Part shown: positions 1-5,458 of the stretch, in pieces
How the letters are laid out: the number at the start of each line of letters is the position of its first letter
Numbering within the stretch: position 1 is the stretch's first letter
Origin: Actinobacteria bacterium UBA5975
Lineage (GTDB): Bacteria > Actinomycetota > Actinomycetes > Nanopelagicales > Nanopelagicaceae
DNA: 5,505 bases
Direction: 5' to 3'
NCBI GenBank assembly: GCA_002430075.1
Contig: DJBN01000063.1
Location: 10,599 to 16,103, forward strand
Translations under genes and position numbers: made by a program
The notes under the pieces: generated by a model
Databases searched by the model: none
What the model saw: only the letters and a program-made list of their open reading frames with translations
Told to the model about the DNA's origin: nothing

Positions 1-2
1 TT

Positions 3-728
3 GGTCCACTTATTGCTCTACTCGGACTTTCTCTCTTTAATGATGATGTCCGTTCCGTAGCCAAATGGGCGCTTATTCCAGCGCTCCTATCTGGCTTATT
101 GACTCTTTTTGTTAAAGAGACAGTTACTCAACGAAAAGCTTCGGTAGTAAAAGAGCCAAAGGTTGAACTCCCTAAACCTATGAAAAAGGCAATCGCAATT
201 TTGGTACTTATTCAGCTGACAAATATCCCAGATGCACTCCTTCTACTTCGTCTTTATGATCTTGATTTCTCCGTACAGGGGGTTGTGCTTGCATACGCCT
301 TTTACAGTTTCGTAACTGTTCTATTCGCATTTCCTGGTGGATATCTAGCCGACAAGTTTTCGCCACAAATCGTTTATGCAACAGGATTAATTGCATTTGC
401 AATTTCGTATGTTCTCCTTGGCGCGACCACAAATAAGTCGATTGCAGTCCTTGCGCTAGTTATTTATGGAATATTTCCAGCTCTCACAGATGGTGTGGGT
501 AAAGCCTGGATTGCAAAATTGAGTTTGCCCGAACACCGAGGTAGAGCGCAGGGTGTTTACCAAGCATCGATGAGCTTTGCAGTGCTAGGAGCAGGTATCT
601 GGGGTGGTGCCTTCTGGTCTAAAGGTTCTACCCAACCAGTTTTAATCCTTGCGGGAGTTGGAGCTGGCTTAGGTGCGATCTACTTCGGGAGCAGGTTCTT
701 CTTCGAGCGCTTCGCGCACAGAAGCTAA
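3..728 (+). CDS. MFS permease, C-terminal part (5' end outside window)
   Basis: This is the C-terminal 241 residues of a 12-helix major facilitator superfamily transporter of the inner membrane. The frame is open from the first bases of the window, so the internal TTG at 99 is not the real start and roughly the first 170 residues are missing. Visible parts are the end of helix 5, helix 6 (VAKWALIPALLSGLLTLF), a basic central cytoplasmic loop, and helices 7-12. Helix 8 is followed by a second-half copy of MFS motif A, GGYLADKF (about 342-365). After helix 10, the segment PEHRGRAQGVYQA (about 531-569) is typical of drug-efflux-like or uncharacterised MFS proteins. The substrate cannot be told. 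The last 60 bases overlap the convergent TPR gene, leaving no room for an intergenic terminator. Confidence 0.9.
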   Translation, partial: GPLIALLGLSLFNDDVRSVAKWALIPALLSGLLTLFVKETVTQRKASVVKEPKVELPKPMKKAIAILVLIQLTNIPDALLLLRLYDLDFSVQGVVLAYAFYSFVTVLFAFPGGYLADKFSPQIVYATGLIAFAISYVLLGATTNKSIAVLALVIYGIFPALTDGVGKAWIAKLSLPEHRGRAQGVYQASMSFAVLGAGIWGGAFWSKGSTQPVLILAGVGAGLGAIYFGSRFFFERFAHRS

Positions 729-1622
729 ACGTCTTTCAACCTCATTAGCTTCATCCATTCGACCGAGCTTGCGCATCACTGCCACCATGCGCGATTCGAT
801 ATCGAGTATGAATTCAAAATCTTTCGGTTCATCCTCTGCGACAATTTGAAGCACGCCATCGAGAGTCAACAGACCATCTTCTAATTTTTCAAGAAGAATT
901 TCTGCCTTTCCATATTCAAATAAGGCGAAAGTTTCGCGTCTGTGATCATGGGCCGTTTCAAAGACATCTATCGATTTACGTGCTGCATCGAGGGCTTTCT
1001 CGCCTTCGCCAAGTTCTACGAAACAGGAAGCAATCTTCTGATCGCAACGCGCGATATGAATGACTTCCTTTTCAAGTTTGAACATTTTTCGCGCCTCTTG
1101 AAAACAGATAATTGCTTCTGTGTAATTCTTTAACTCGCGCTGAGCGCACCCAATCAGATGCATATCGTTTGCAGCCCCAATTGTGTTGCCATCTACAAGA
1201 TGTTCTTGCGAACATTCGTACATCGTCTCGATTACTTTTTCATATTTCTTTGATGAATACCACCACTCGCCGAGCGTGCATGCGAGTTCAAGAGCAATAG
1301 GTGATTTGTTTTCTCGTAAAATTGCTACCGCCTGGCTCATGGCAGTTGCAGCTTCATCCATTCGCTTCAATTGATTAAGGTTGTAACCGATTGCTGAATA
1401 AGCTTGTGCTAAACCTTCGCTGGGAGCAGAAGCTCCAAGTTCGGAGAAAATATCTCGTGCGGTTTCTGCGAGAGCGAGCGCTTCATCATATTGACCTCGC
1501 GCAAAAATTCGAGCAGAGAGTTCGTAATAGGTATTGGCACGTTCTTCTCCTTGGACCTCGGGGATTCGATCCCAGAGCATCTCCTCGGTGACAAGCTCAT
1601 CCTGGCCTTCATCTTCATTCAT
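669..1622 (-). CDS. Tetratricopeptide-repeat protein, function unknown
   Basis: This is a 317-residue soluble, acidic protein made almost wholly of TPR-like helix pairs. About seven can be traced, starting near residues 28, 70, 108, 147, 187, 229 and 269. Good TPR cores are the A-G-Y/N-Y-x-E-A type segments ARGQYDEALALAETA (41-55), LKRMDEAATAMSQA (85-98), LKNYTEAIICFQEA (164-177) and LGEGEKALDAARKS (204-217). There is no signal peptide, membrane helix or enzymatic domain, so it is probably a protein-protein interaction scaffold; I do not recognise the family. The ATG start is supported by a strong Shine-Dalgarno GGGGAGG (minus strand, 1631-1637) with an 8-base spacer. A weak -10 candidate TAGAGT lies at 1658-1663. 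The gene is divergent from the metal-uptake operon, and no functional link to it is shown. Confidence 0.85.
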   Translation of the reverse strand: MNEDEGQDELVTEEMLWDRIPEVQGEERANTYYELSARIFARGQYDEALALAETARDIFSELGASAPSEGLAQAYSAIGYNLNQLKRMDEAATAMSQAVAILRENKSPIALELACTLGEWWYSSKKYEKVIETMYECSQEHLVDGNTIGAANDMHLIGCAQRELKNYTEAIICFQEARKMFKLEKEVIHIARCDQKIASCFVELGEGEKALDAARKSIDVFETAHDHRRETFALFEYGKAEILLEKLEDGLLTLDGVLQIVAEDEPKDFEFILDIESRMVAVMRKLGRMDEANEVERRLASVREALEEEPAPEVDRT

Positions 1623-1748
1623 CGAATAGACCTCCCCGATACGCTCGCAGATTCCTGCACTCTAGTCCCAACGCTCGCTCTGGCGCGGTTATTTCCCCTT
1701 GGAGATTCCCGAGAATTCACCTATCCTTCACTCGCTTTCAAGATGCAG

Positions 1749-1765
1749 ATGCGAATGATTTGCAT
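1749..1765. promoter_or_regulatory. Fur-family (Nur/Zur-like) operator candidate before cbiM
   Basis: The site reads ATGCGAATGATTTGCAT, an inverted repeat of two 8-base arms around a central G with one mismatch. It fits TTGCAA-N5-TTGCAA, the Nur (nickel) box as I recall it, at 9 of 12 positions with the exact N5 spacing. Its central 15 bases also match the actinobacterial Zur consensus TGAAAATGATTTTCA, as remembered, at 12 of 15. The repeat abuts the -10 box and fills the 17-base spacer, so a bound repressor would block RNA polymerase. The neighbouring metal ECF operon makes metal-dependent repression the natural reading. Which metal is inference. Confidence 0.6.
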
Positions 1766-1771
1766 TAAAAT
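1766..1771 (+). promoter_or_regulatory. -10 box of a leaderless cbiM promoter
   Basis: TAAAAT ends six bases before the cbiM ATG. This is the spacing of actinobacterial leaderless promoters, where transcription begins at the A of the start codon. No Shine-Dalgarno lies before this ATG, although the start is fixed by the metal-binding N-terminus. The -35 region (1743-1748, ATGCAG) is poor, which is common when the -10 dominates. No cobalamin or NiCo riboswitch can be recognised in the short upstream region, and a leaderless transcript would have no room for one. Confidence 0.55.
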
Positions 1772-1777
1772 CGGCCC

Positions 1778-2458
1778 ATGCATATTCCTGACGGATTCAT
1801 TGATATCCCCACGTCAGCAGCCTTTGCTGCCATAGCTGCCGCAGCGGTTGCCATCTCTCTTAAGGGTGCGAAATCTTCCCTCGATGAGAAGACAGCTCCT
1901 CTAGCAGGCCTCACAGCGACCTTTATCTTTGCTGTACAGATGCTTAACTTTCCAGTTGCGGCCGGAACTAGCGGTCACCTCTTGGGGGGCGCCCTTGCTG
2001 CAGTCTTAATCGGCCCGTTTGCGGCGACCCTTGCAATCACCGTCGTCTTGCTCATGCAAGGTTTGCTCTTTGCAGATGGCGGCCTAAGCGCCATGGGTCT
2101 GAATGTCTTTAACATGTCCGTGGTCGGCGTTTGGGTTGGGTACACGATTTTCCTACTAGTTAAGAAGCTTCTTCCGCGATCAAAATCTTCTATCGCTATC
2201 GCAGCAACAATCGGTGCTCTTCTATCTGTACCTGCGGCAGCCGCTAGCTTCGGGCTCCAGTATGCACTAGGTGGAACATCAACTTTCTCAATCGGTGCTG
2301 TATTTACCGCCATGATCGGTACTCACATCTTGATAGGTATTGGCGAGGCGATTATCACCGGCTTCGCAGTTGCAGCTGTGATGGCTAGCAGGTCAGATCT
2401 GGTCTATGGATTTAAAGGCGAAACAACGCCATTAGAGGTAAGGACTCACAATGAATAA
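1778..2458 (+). CDS. cbiM: CbiM/NikM-type S component of a nickel or cobalt ECF transporter
   Basis: This 226-residue membrane protein is the substrate-capture subunit of an energy-coupling-factor importer for Ni2+ or Co2+. The N-terminus MHIPDGF is the family hallmark. In the known NikM structure the metal is held by the Met1 amine, His2 and His67, and here His67 falls exactly in GTSGHLLGG (63-71). Other conserved parts are FADGGLSAMGLNVFNM (98-113) and THILIGIGEA (182-191). About seven hydrophobic segments are seen. The start at 1778 is certain because the initiator Met is a ligand; it appears leaderless. The last 8 bases overlap the next gene, so the two are translationally coupled. Sequence alone does not separate nickel from cobalt. 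The Nur-like operator leans towards nickel, and the symbol nikM would be equally defensible. Confidence 0.95.
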   Translation: MHIPDGFIDIPTSAAFAAIAAAAVAISLKGAKSSLDEKTAPLAGLTATFIFAVQMLNFPVAAGTSGHLLGGALAAVLIGPFAATLAITVVLLMQGLLFADGGLSAMGLNVFNMSVVGVWVGYTIFLLVKKLLPRSKSSIAIAATIGALLSVPAAAASFGLQYALGGTSTFSIGAVFTAMIGTHILIGIGEAIITGFAVAAVMASRSDLVYGFKGETTPLEVRTHNE

Positions 2459-2771
2459 AGGCGAGGCAAAGAAGAGTAATAAATTATTAATTGGCGGTTT
2501 CATACTCTCTTTTTTTCTCGCTGGCGTTCTCTCCTTCTATGCATCTTCTAGCCATGATGGACTTGTGAAGGTTGCCGGAGAAATCGGCTTTATTGATTCG
2601 GCAAAAGACCATTCTTTCAGTTCGGGTCCTTTGGCCAATTACGGTATCAAGGGTGTTGAAAATCAACGTCTTTCAACAGGTTTGGCTGGAGTTATCGGTA
2701 TTACAGCAACTGGTTTAATCTCCTACGGACTCTTCTATGTAGTTCGACGCAAGAATGGTGTAGAAAAGTAA
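2451..2771 (+). CDS. PDGLE-domain (CbiN-like) small membrane subunit
   Basis: This 106-residue protein of the PDGLE family stands where CbiN stands in other cobalt or nickel ECF operons. The CbiN-type subunit assists metal loading of CbiM. Helix 1 spans about residues 11-30 and helix 2 about 76-97. Between them is an extracytoplasmic loop with the family segments SSSHDGLVKVA (32-42), GFIDSAKDH (46-54), GPLANYGIKG (59-68) and RLSTGLAGVIG (73-83). The eponymous PDGLE motif is altered: Pro is replaced by His35 and the final Glu by Val39. The ATG overlaps the cbiM stop by 8 bases and has a purine-rich ribosome site (AGGTAAGGA, 2436-2444). The C-terminus GVEK is followed by TAA at 2769-2771, just after an A-AAG tetramer that might allow -1 slippage into cbiQ. 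Confidence 0.9.
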   Translation: MNKGEAKKSNKLLIGGFILSFFLAGVLSFYASSSHDGLVKVAGEIGFIDSAKDHSFSSGPLANYGIKGVENQRLSTGLAGVIGITATGLISYGLFYVVRRKNGVEK

Positions 2772-2800
2772 ACGCCAAGAGCTCAACCCTCAATCAAGTT

Positions 2801-3583
2801 CACTCTCATGGCCACCACCATGGCCATGATGTTGGCGAACGGCTATATATCCATCGCCATTCGCTTCTGCATTCGCTACCCCCTCATGTCAAGATAGTCA
2901 GCGTTTTAGTATTTATTCTTTCGGTGGTTGCTACACCAATTTCAGAGTGGCAAGCATTTATAGCTTTCCTTGCGCTAGTAATTACAGCTTCGCTCATCGC
3001 TAAGATTGAAATTACAACTCTCTTAAAGCGCGCAGTGATTGAAGTTCCATTTATTCTCTTTGCAATTCTGATGCCATTTTTCGGAACCGGTGAAAAATTC
3101 TCGGTTGGACCTTTAGACCTCTACCGTGCGGGACTGCTAGCTGGCGCATCAATCGTGGCCAAGGGAACTTTAGGCGTTCTCTGCGCAGTCCTACTTTCTA
3201 CAACAACTACGGCTCGTGAGTTACTTCGTGGGCTAGAGCGCCTTCGGTTGCCTATCGTTATGGTCCAGATTGCCTCCTTTATGTTGCGCTACATCAATGT
3301 CATTAGCGATGAGATGCAACGAATGAAAGTTGCTCGTGAATCTCGTGGGTTTGAGGCGACTGGGATCAAACATTGGAAAATCCTTGCAACTTCTGCTGCT
3401 GCCCTCTTTATCCGTTCATATGAACGTGGAGAGCGGGTGCACCTTGCAATGCTCTCCCGTGGCTTTGATGGAAATCTGCCACAGAGTGAACTCCGACGCG
3501 TGGGTGTTAACGTATGGTTGAAGGCGCTATCTATTTCAATTATTGCCTTACTTATTTCGATACTGACTCAAGTGATTGGTTAA
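2801..3583 (+). CDS. cbiQ: CbiQ, T component of the metal ECF transporter; start codon not canonical
   Basis: CbiQ is the transmembrane coupling subunit that links CbiM to the CbiO ATPase. Two coupling-helix signatures of the A/S-R-G type are present: RESRGFE (about 3335-3355) and MLSRGFDG (about 3449-3472). Several membrane helices are seen. The first ATG, GTG or TTG in frame is GTG 2924, giving 219 residues, but it has no ribosome site and would cut off helix 1. The same frame upstream encodes a typical CbiQ N-terminus: a His-rich stretch (2801-2827, HSHGHHHGH), then LYIHRHSLLHSLPPHVK and helix 1 (VSVLVFILSVVATP). The frame is open from 2660 to the stop. The start given here is therefore an estimate at the His-rich segment, about 260 residues, close to the usual family length. 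True initiation may be non-canonical, by frameshift from the PDGLE gene, or hidden by a base error. Confidence 0.8.
   Translation, partial: HSHGHHHGHDVGERLYIHRHSLLHSLPPHVKIVSVLVFILSVVATPISEWQAFIAFLALVITASLIAKIEITTLLKRAVIEVPFILFAILMPFFGTGEKFSVGPLDLYRAGLLAGASIVAKGTLGVLCAVLLSTTTTARELLRGLERLRLPIVMVQIASFMLRYINVISDEMQRMKVARESRGFEATGIKHWKILATSAAALFIRSYERGERVHLAMLSRGFDGNLPQSELRRVGVNVWLKALSISIIALLISILTQVIG
2807..2828. repeat. 7-bp inverted repeat in the His-rich start of cbiQ
   Basis: CATGGCC (2807-2813) and GGCCATG (2822-2828) form a perfect stem around an 8-base loop. It coincides with the Gly-His-rich codons (GGC, CAC, CAT), so the symmetry may simply follow from those codons. If folded in mRNA, it lies at the place where cbiQ translation should begin. 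Confidence 0.4.
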
Positions 3584-3587
3584 ATCA

Positions 3588-4334
3588 ATGACAACTGCAC
3601 CTAGCCTTGTTATCACAAATCTCGCATTCGCCTATCCGGACGGCAACCAAGCTCTTTATGGAGTGAACCTCATTGTTAACCAAGGTGAACGCGTTGCACT
3701 ACTGGGTCCAAATGGCGCAGGTAAGACAACTCTTGTTCTCCATATGAACGGCATCCATCCTGCAATGCAAGGAGAAATATCAATTGCAGGCCAGATTGTC
3801 GATGCCAAGGATAAAGAAGCGCTCAAGAGAATTCGATCTAAAGTAGGCATTGTCTTTCAAGATCCAGATGACCAGCTATTTATGCCAACTGTCGGCGAAG
3901 ATATTGCATTTGGGCCTTATAACATGGGTAAACGTGGCGCAGAACTTGATGCCATTGTTGATCAAGCTCTCGCACAAGTTGGAATGAGCGAGTTCAAAGA
4001 CCGCCCGCCTCATCACCTCTCATTCGGACAACGTAGACGTATTGCAGTTGCAACAGTGCTTGCCATGAAGCCCGAAATTCTTGTTATGGATGAGCCATCA
4101 TCTAACTTAGATCCAGCGAGCCGACGAGAGCTTGCAGATATTTTAAGAGCGCTCGATGTCACCATAGTGATGGTTACCCACGATCTGCCTTATGCCTATG
4201 AGCTTTGTGAGCGTGCCGTAATTTTGTCAGGTGGAATTATCGTGGCCGATTCAAGTACTGAATCTATTCTGAAGAATGCCGACCTTCTGGCATCCCACCG
4301 CCTCGAGCTACCTGTTGGTTTCTCGCTTTCTTAA
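3588..4334 (+). CDS. cbiO: CbiO, ATPase of the metal ECF transporter
   Basis: This is a complete 248-residue ABC ATPase of the ECF type that powers Ni2+ or Co2+ uptake. It is peripheral on the cytoplasmic face and bound to CbiQ. Motifs are complete: A-loop Tyr16; Walker A GPNGAGKTT (40-48); Q-loop VFQDPDDQLF (89-98), characteristic of ECF A components; signature LSFGQRRRIA (144-153), with the Phe usual in CbiO instead of Gly; Walker B EILVMDEPSSNLD (163-175), with catalytic Glu169; and H-loop His198 in VTHD. ATG 3588 lies 4 bases after the cbiQ stop. An in-frame TTG at 3576 would add four residues and overlap cbiQ by 8 bases. Neither has a clear ribosome site, and ATG was preferred on codon and usual N-terminal length. 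A single ATPase gene implies a CbiO homodimer. The end overlaps the convergent permease gene by 27 bases. Confidence 0.95.
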   Translation: MTTAPSLVITNLAFAYPDGNQALYGVNLIVNQGERVALLGPNGAGKTTLVLHMNGIHPAMQGEISIAGQIVDAKDKEALKRIRSKVGIVFQDPDDQLFMPTVGEDIAFGPYNMGKRGAELDAIVDQALAQVGMSEFKDRPPHHLSFGQRRRIAVATVLAMKPEILVMDEPSSNLDPASRRELADILRALDVTIVMVTHDLPYAYELCERAVILSGGIIVADSSTESILKNADLLASHRLELPVGFSLS

Positions 4335-5231
4335 AGGTATTCGTTCCTGAGCAATTGCTGCTCCAAGAAGCACGACTAACGCACCTACAGGTTCATGCCA
4401 TGTTAGATGTTCATTGAGAAAAGCTAGCCCAACAATCACAGCAACGAGTGGGGTCAGATACGTGACGCTACTTGCGATCGCACTTCCCGCCAGCTCCATC
4501 ACTCGAAAATTCCAGAGGTAGGCAAAGCCACTTCCAAAAATTCCAAGAGCTAGCATTCCAAGAACCGGGCCAAGAGAATAGTTATCGCTCGAAATTCCGT
4601 CGATGAGATAGAAGGGCAGCAGGGTAACTGCTGCCAAAGTTAGCTGCATTGCAACAATGGATTCTGGTTGCAACCTGTAAGGCATAACGAATCGACGTGT
4701 ATAGGGAAATGAAAACCCATAACAAGTGACGGCAAGAAGCAGGACGAGAATTGCCCACAACGGGTTATCGCCTAGCCCTTTCCAGGCGCCAAGAACAATA
4801 AGAACACCAGAGAAGCCGATTGCAAGGCCGACAATCTGAAAAGGCTTGGGCTTCTCTTCTCGATTGACAACCAAGATTGCAATAAGTGTCATGAGTGGCG
4901 TTACTGCATTGATGATTCCTGCAAGAATTGAAGTGACTTCTGTTTCTGCTAAAGCAAAGAGAATTCCAGGAAATACGTTAAGAAGTAAGGCGACAATCCA
5001 GAGATGAAAGCGAATGGCTCGACCTTGAGGGAGAGTAAAACCTTGTACCCGCGCAACGATGAGAAGCGTGACGGCGCCCAGTGCGCAACGCCCAAATGCG
5101 ACTCCAAATGGGGTGAGGAATTCAAGGCCCAACTTAATAAAGATAAAAGAACAGCCCCACACGACGCCAACGGCGAGGTATGGGGCTGCCCACTGAGAAT
5201 TCTTCTTAGGTGTAGCTGAGCGAGAAAGCAC
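4308..5231 (-). CDS. EamA/DMT-family permease, substrate unknown
   Basis: This is a 307-residue inner-membrane protein with two EamA repeats (about 17-147 and 157-295) and ten predicted helices, the standard size for this drug/metabolite transporter superfamily. Repeat 1 opens with VGVVWGCSFIFIKLGLEFL and has an Arg at 48. It ends with NAVTPLMTLIAILVVNREE (109-126), mirrored in repeat 2 by TYLTPLVAVIVGLAFLNEHL (257-276), both with the conserved Pro and terminal Glu. Members export amino acids, metabolites or drugs; nothing here picks a substrate. The start is GTG at 5229-5231. An in-frame TAG lies directly before it, and no other start precedes helix 1, so this choice is forced. No good Shine-Dalgarno is seen. 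Its 5' end overlaps the start of the divergent small gene, and its 3' end overlaps cbiO. Confidence 0.9.
   Translation of the reverse strand: MLSRSATPKKNSQWAAPYLAVGVVWGCSFIFIKLGLEFLTPFGVAFGRCALGAVTLLIVARVQGFTLPQGRAIRFHLWIVALLLNVFPGILFALAETEVTSILAGIINAVTPLMTLIAILVVNREEKPKPFQIVGLAIGFSGVLIVLGAWKGLGDNPLWAILVLLLAVTCYGFSFPYTRRFVMPYRLQPESIVAMQLTLAAVTLLPFYLIDGISSDNYSLGPVLGMLALGIFGSGFAYLWNFRVMELAGSAIASSVTYLTPLVAVIVGLAFLNEHLTWHEPVGALVVLLGAAIAQERIPLRKRETNR
5152..5188. repeat. Nested inverted repeat at the 5' end of the EamA permease gene
   Basis: CAGCCCCA (5152-5159) is the exact reverse complement of TGGGGCTG (5181-5188). Inside the loop, CGCC (5165-5168) pairs with GGCG (5172-5175) around AAC. The element sits inside the first-helix codons of the permease and ends 27 bases before the proposed CTG of the divergent small gene. 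It could be a hairpin in either transcript. It is not followed by a T-run, so it does not look like a terminator. Confidence 0.35.
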
Positions 5232-5455
5232 CTAGCAATGATGACACAACCATCCAGATCCACCAGACGGCGGGATGGTTTGAATGGAATCGCGCCCACG
5301 AAGGTCATTGGCGTGCATGGGTTTACGCCTTTGAATGGCCCTTCTTCGCCATAGTGGCTGTCTATATGTATCGCCGATTCTTACGTGGAGATCGTCCAAA
5401 GATTCCACGTCCTAATTTGGAAGAGTTACAACAAGATAAGGACAACGATAAATAA
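5216..5455 (+). CDS. Small one-helix membrane protein, probable CTG start
   Basis: This frame encodes about 79 residues ending at TAA 5453-5455. It looks like real protein: an aromatic-rich segment TAGWFEWNRAHEGHWRAWVY, then one membrane helix (FEWPFFAIVAVYMY), a basic RRF stop-transfer, RGDRPKIPRPNLEE and an acidic Lys/Asp tail. The EWP-F pattern before the helix resembles small actinobacterial membrane proteins of unknown function that I cannot name. No ATG, GTG or TTG lies in frame before the helix, and an in-frame TAG is at 5213. CTG 5216 would give MSEKAPSNDD, a sensible N-terminus, with AGGTG at 5208-5212 as a close ribosome site. In-frame GTG and ATG codons further down would destroy the helix. 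The 5' end overlaps the divergent permease gene by 16 bases. The function is unknown. Confidence 0.55.
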   Translation: MSEKAPSNDDTTIQIHQTAGWFEWNRAHEGHWRAWVYAFEWPFFAIVAVYMYRRFLRGDRPKIPRPNLEELQQDKDNDK

Positions 5456-5458
5456 TTG

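Noticed and set aside
99..728. TTG 99 as a true start of a 209-residue MFS protein
   Set aside because: It lies inside helix 6 and the frame is open to the window start, so the protein is simply truncated by the window.
1623..1777. Cobalamin or NiCo riboswitch before cbiM
   Set aside because: The region is short, no B12-box-like GCCACTG or multi-helix pattern is visible, and the -10 box lies directly before the ATG, leaving no leader.
1491..1835. 114-residue plus-strand ORF running into cbiM
   Set aside because: It is antisense to the TPR gene, crosses the promoter/operator and enters cbiM out of frame.
1975..2313. 112-residue minus-strand ORF inside cbiM
   Set aside because: It is antisense to a well-supported gene and its composition mirrors CbiM codons.
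2814..2828. Hairpin as a transcription terminator between PDGLE and cbiQ
   Set aside because: There is no T-run after the stem, and it lies within cbiQ coding sequence.
2808..2895. Cluster of ATG codons (2808, 2820, 2826, 2829) as the cbiQ start
   Set aside because: All are in another frame that ends at a TAG near 2895. The His-rich and LPPHVK residues are encoded in the cbiQ frame, not this one.
4949..5308. 119-residue minus-strand ORF overlapping the permease start
   Set aside because: It is a shadow frame of the permease and of the small gene, with no recognisable domain.
5238..5348. ATG-ATG start of a small plus-strand ORF after the permease
   Set aside because: It reads an Arg/Ser-rich, non-conserved peptide and stops at about 5348. 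The overlapping frame from 5216 has the protein-like aromatic and membrane segments.
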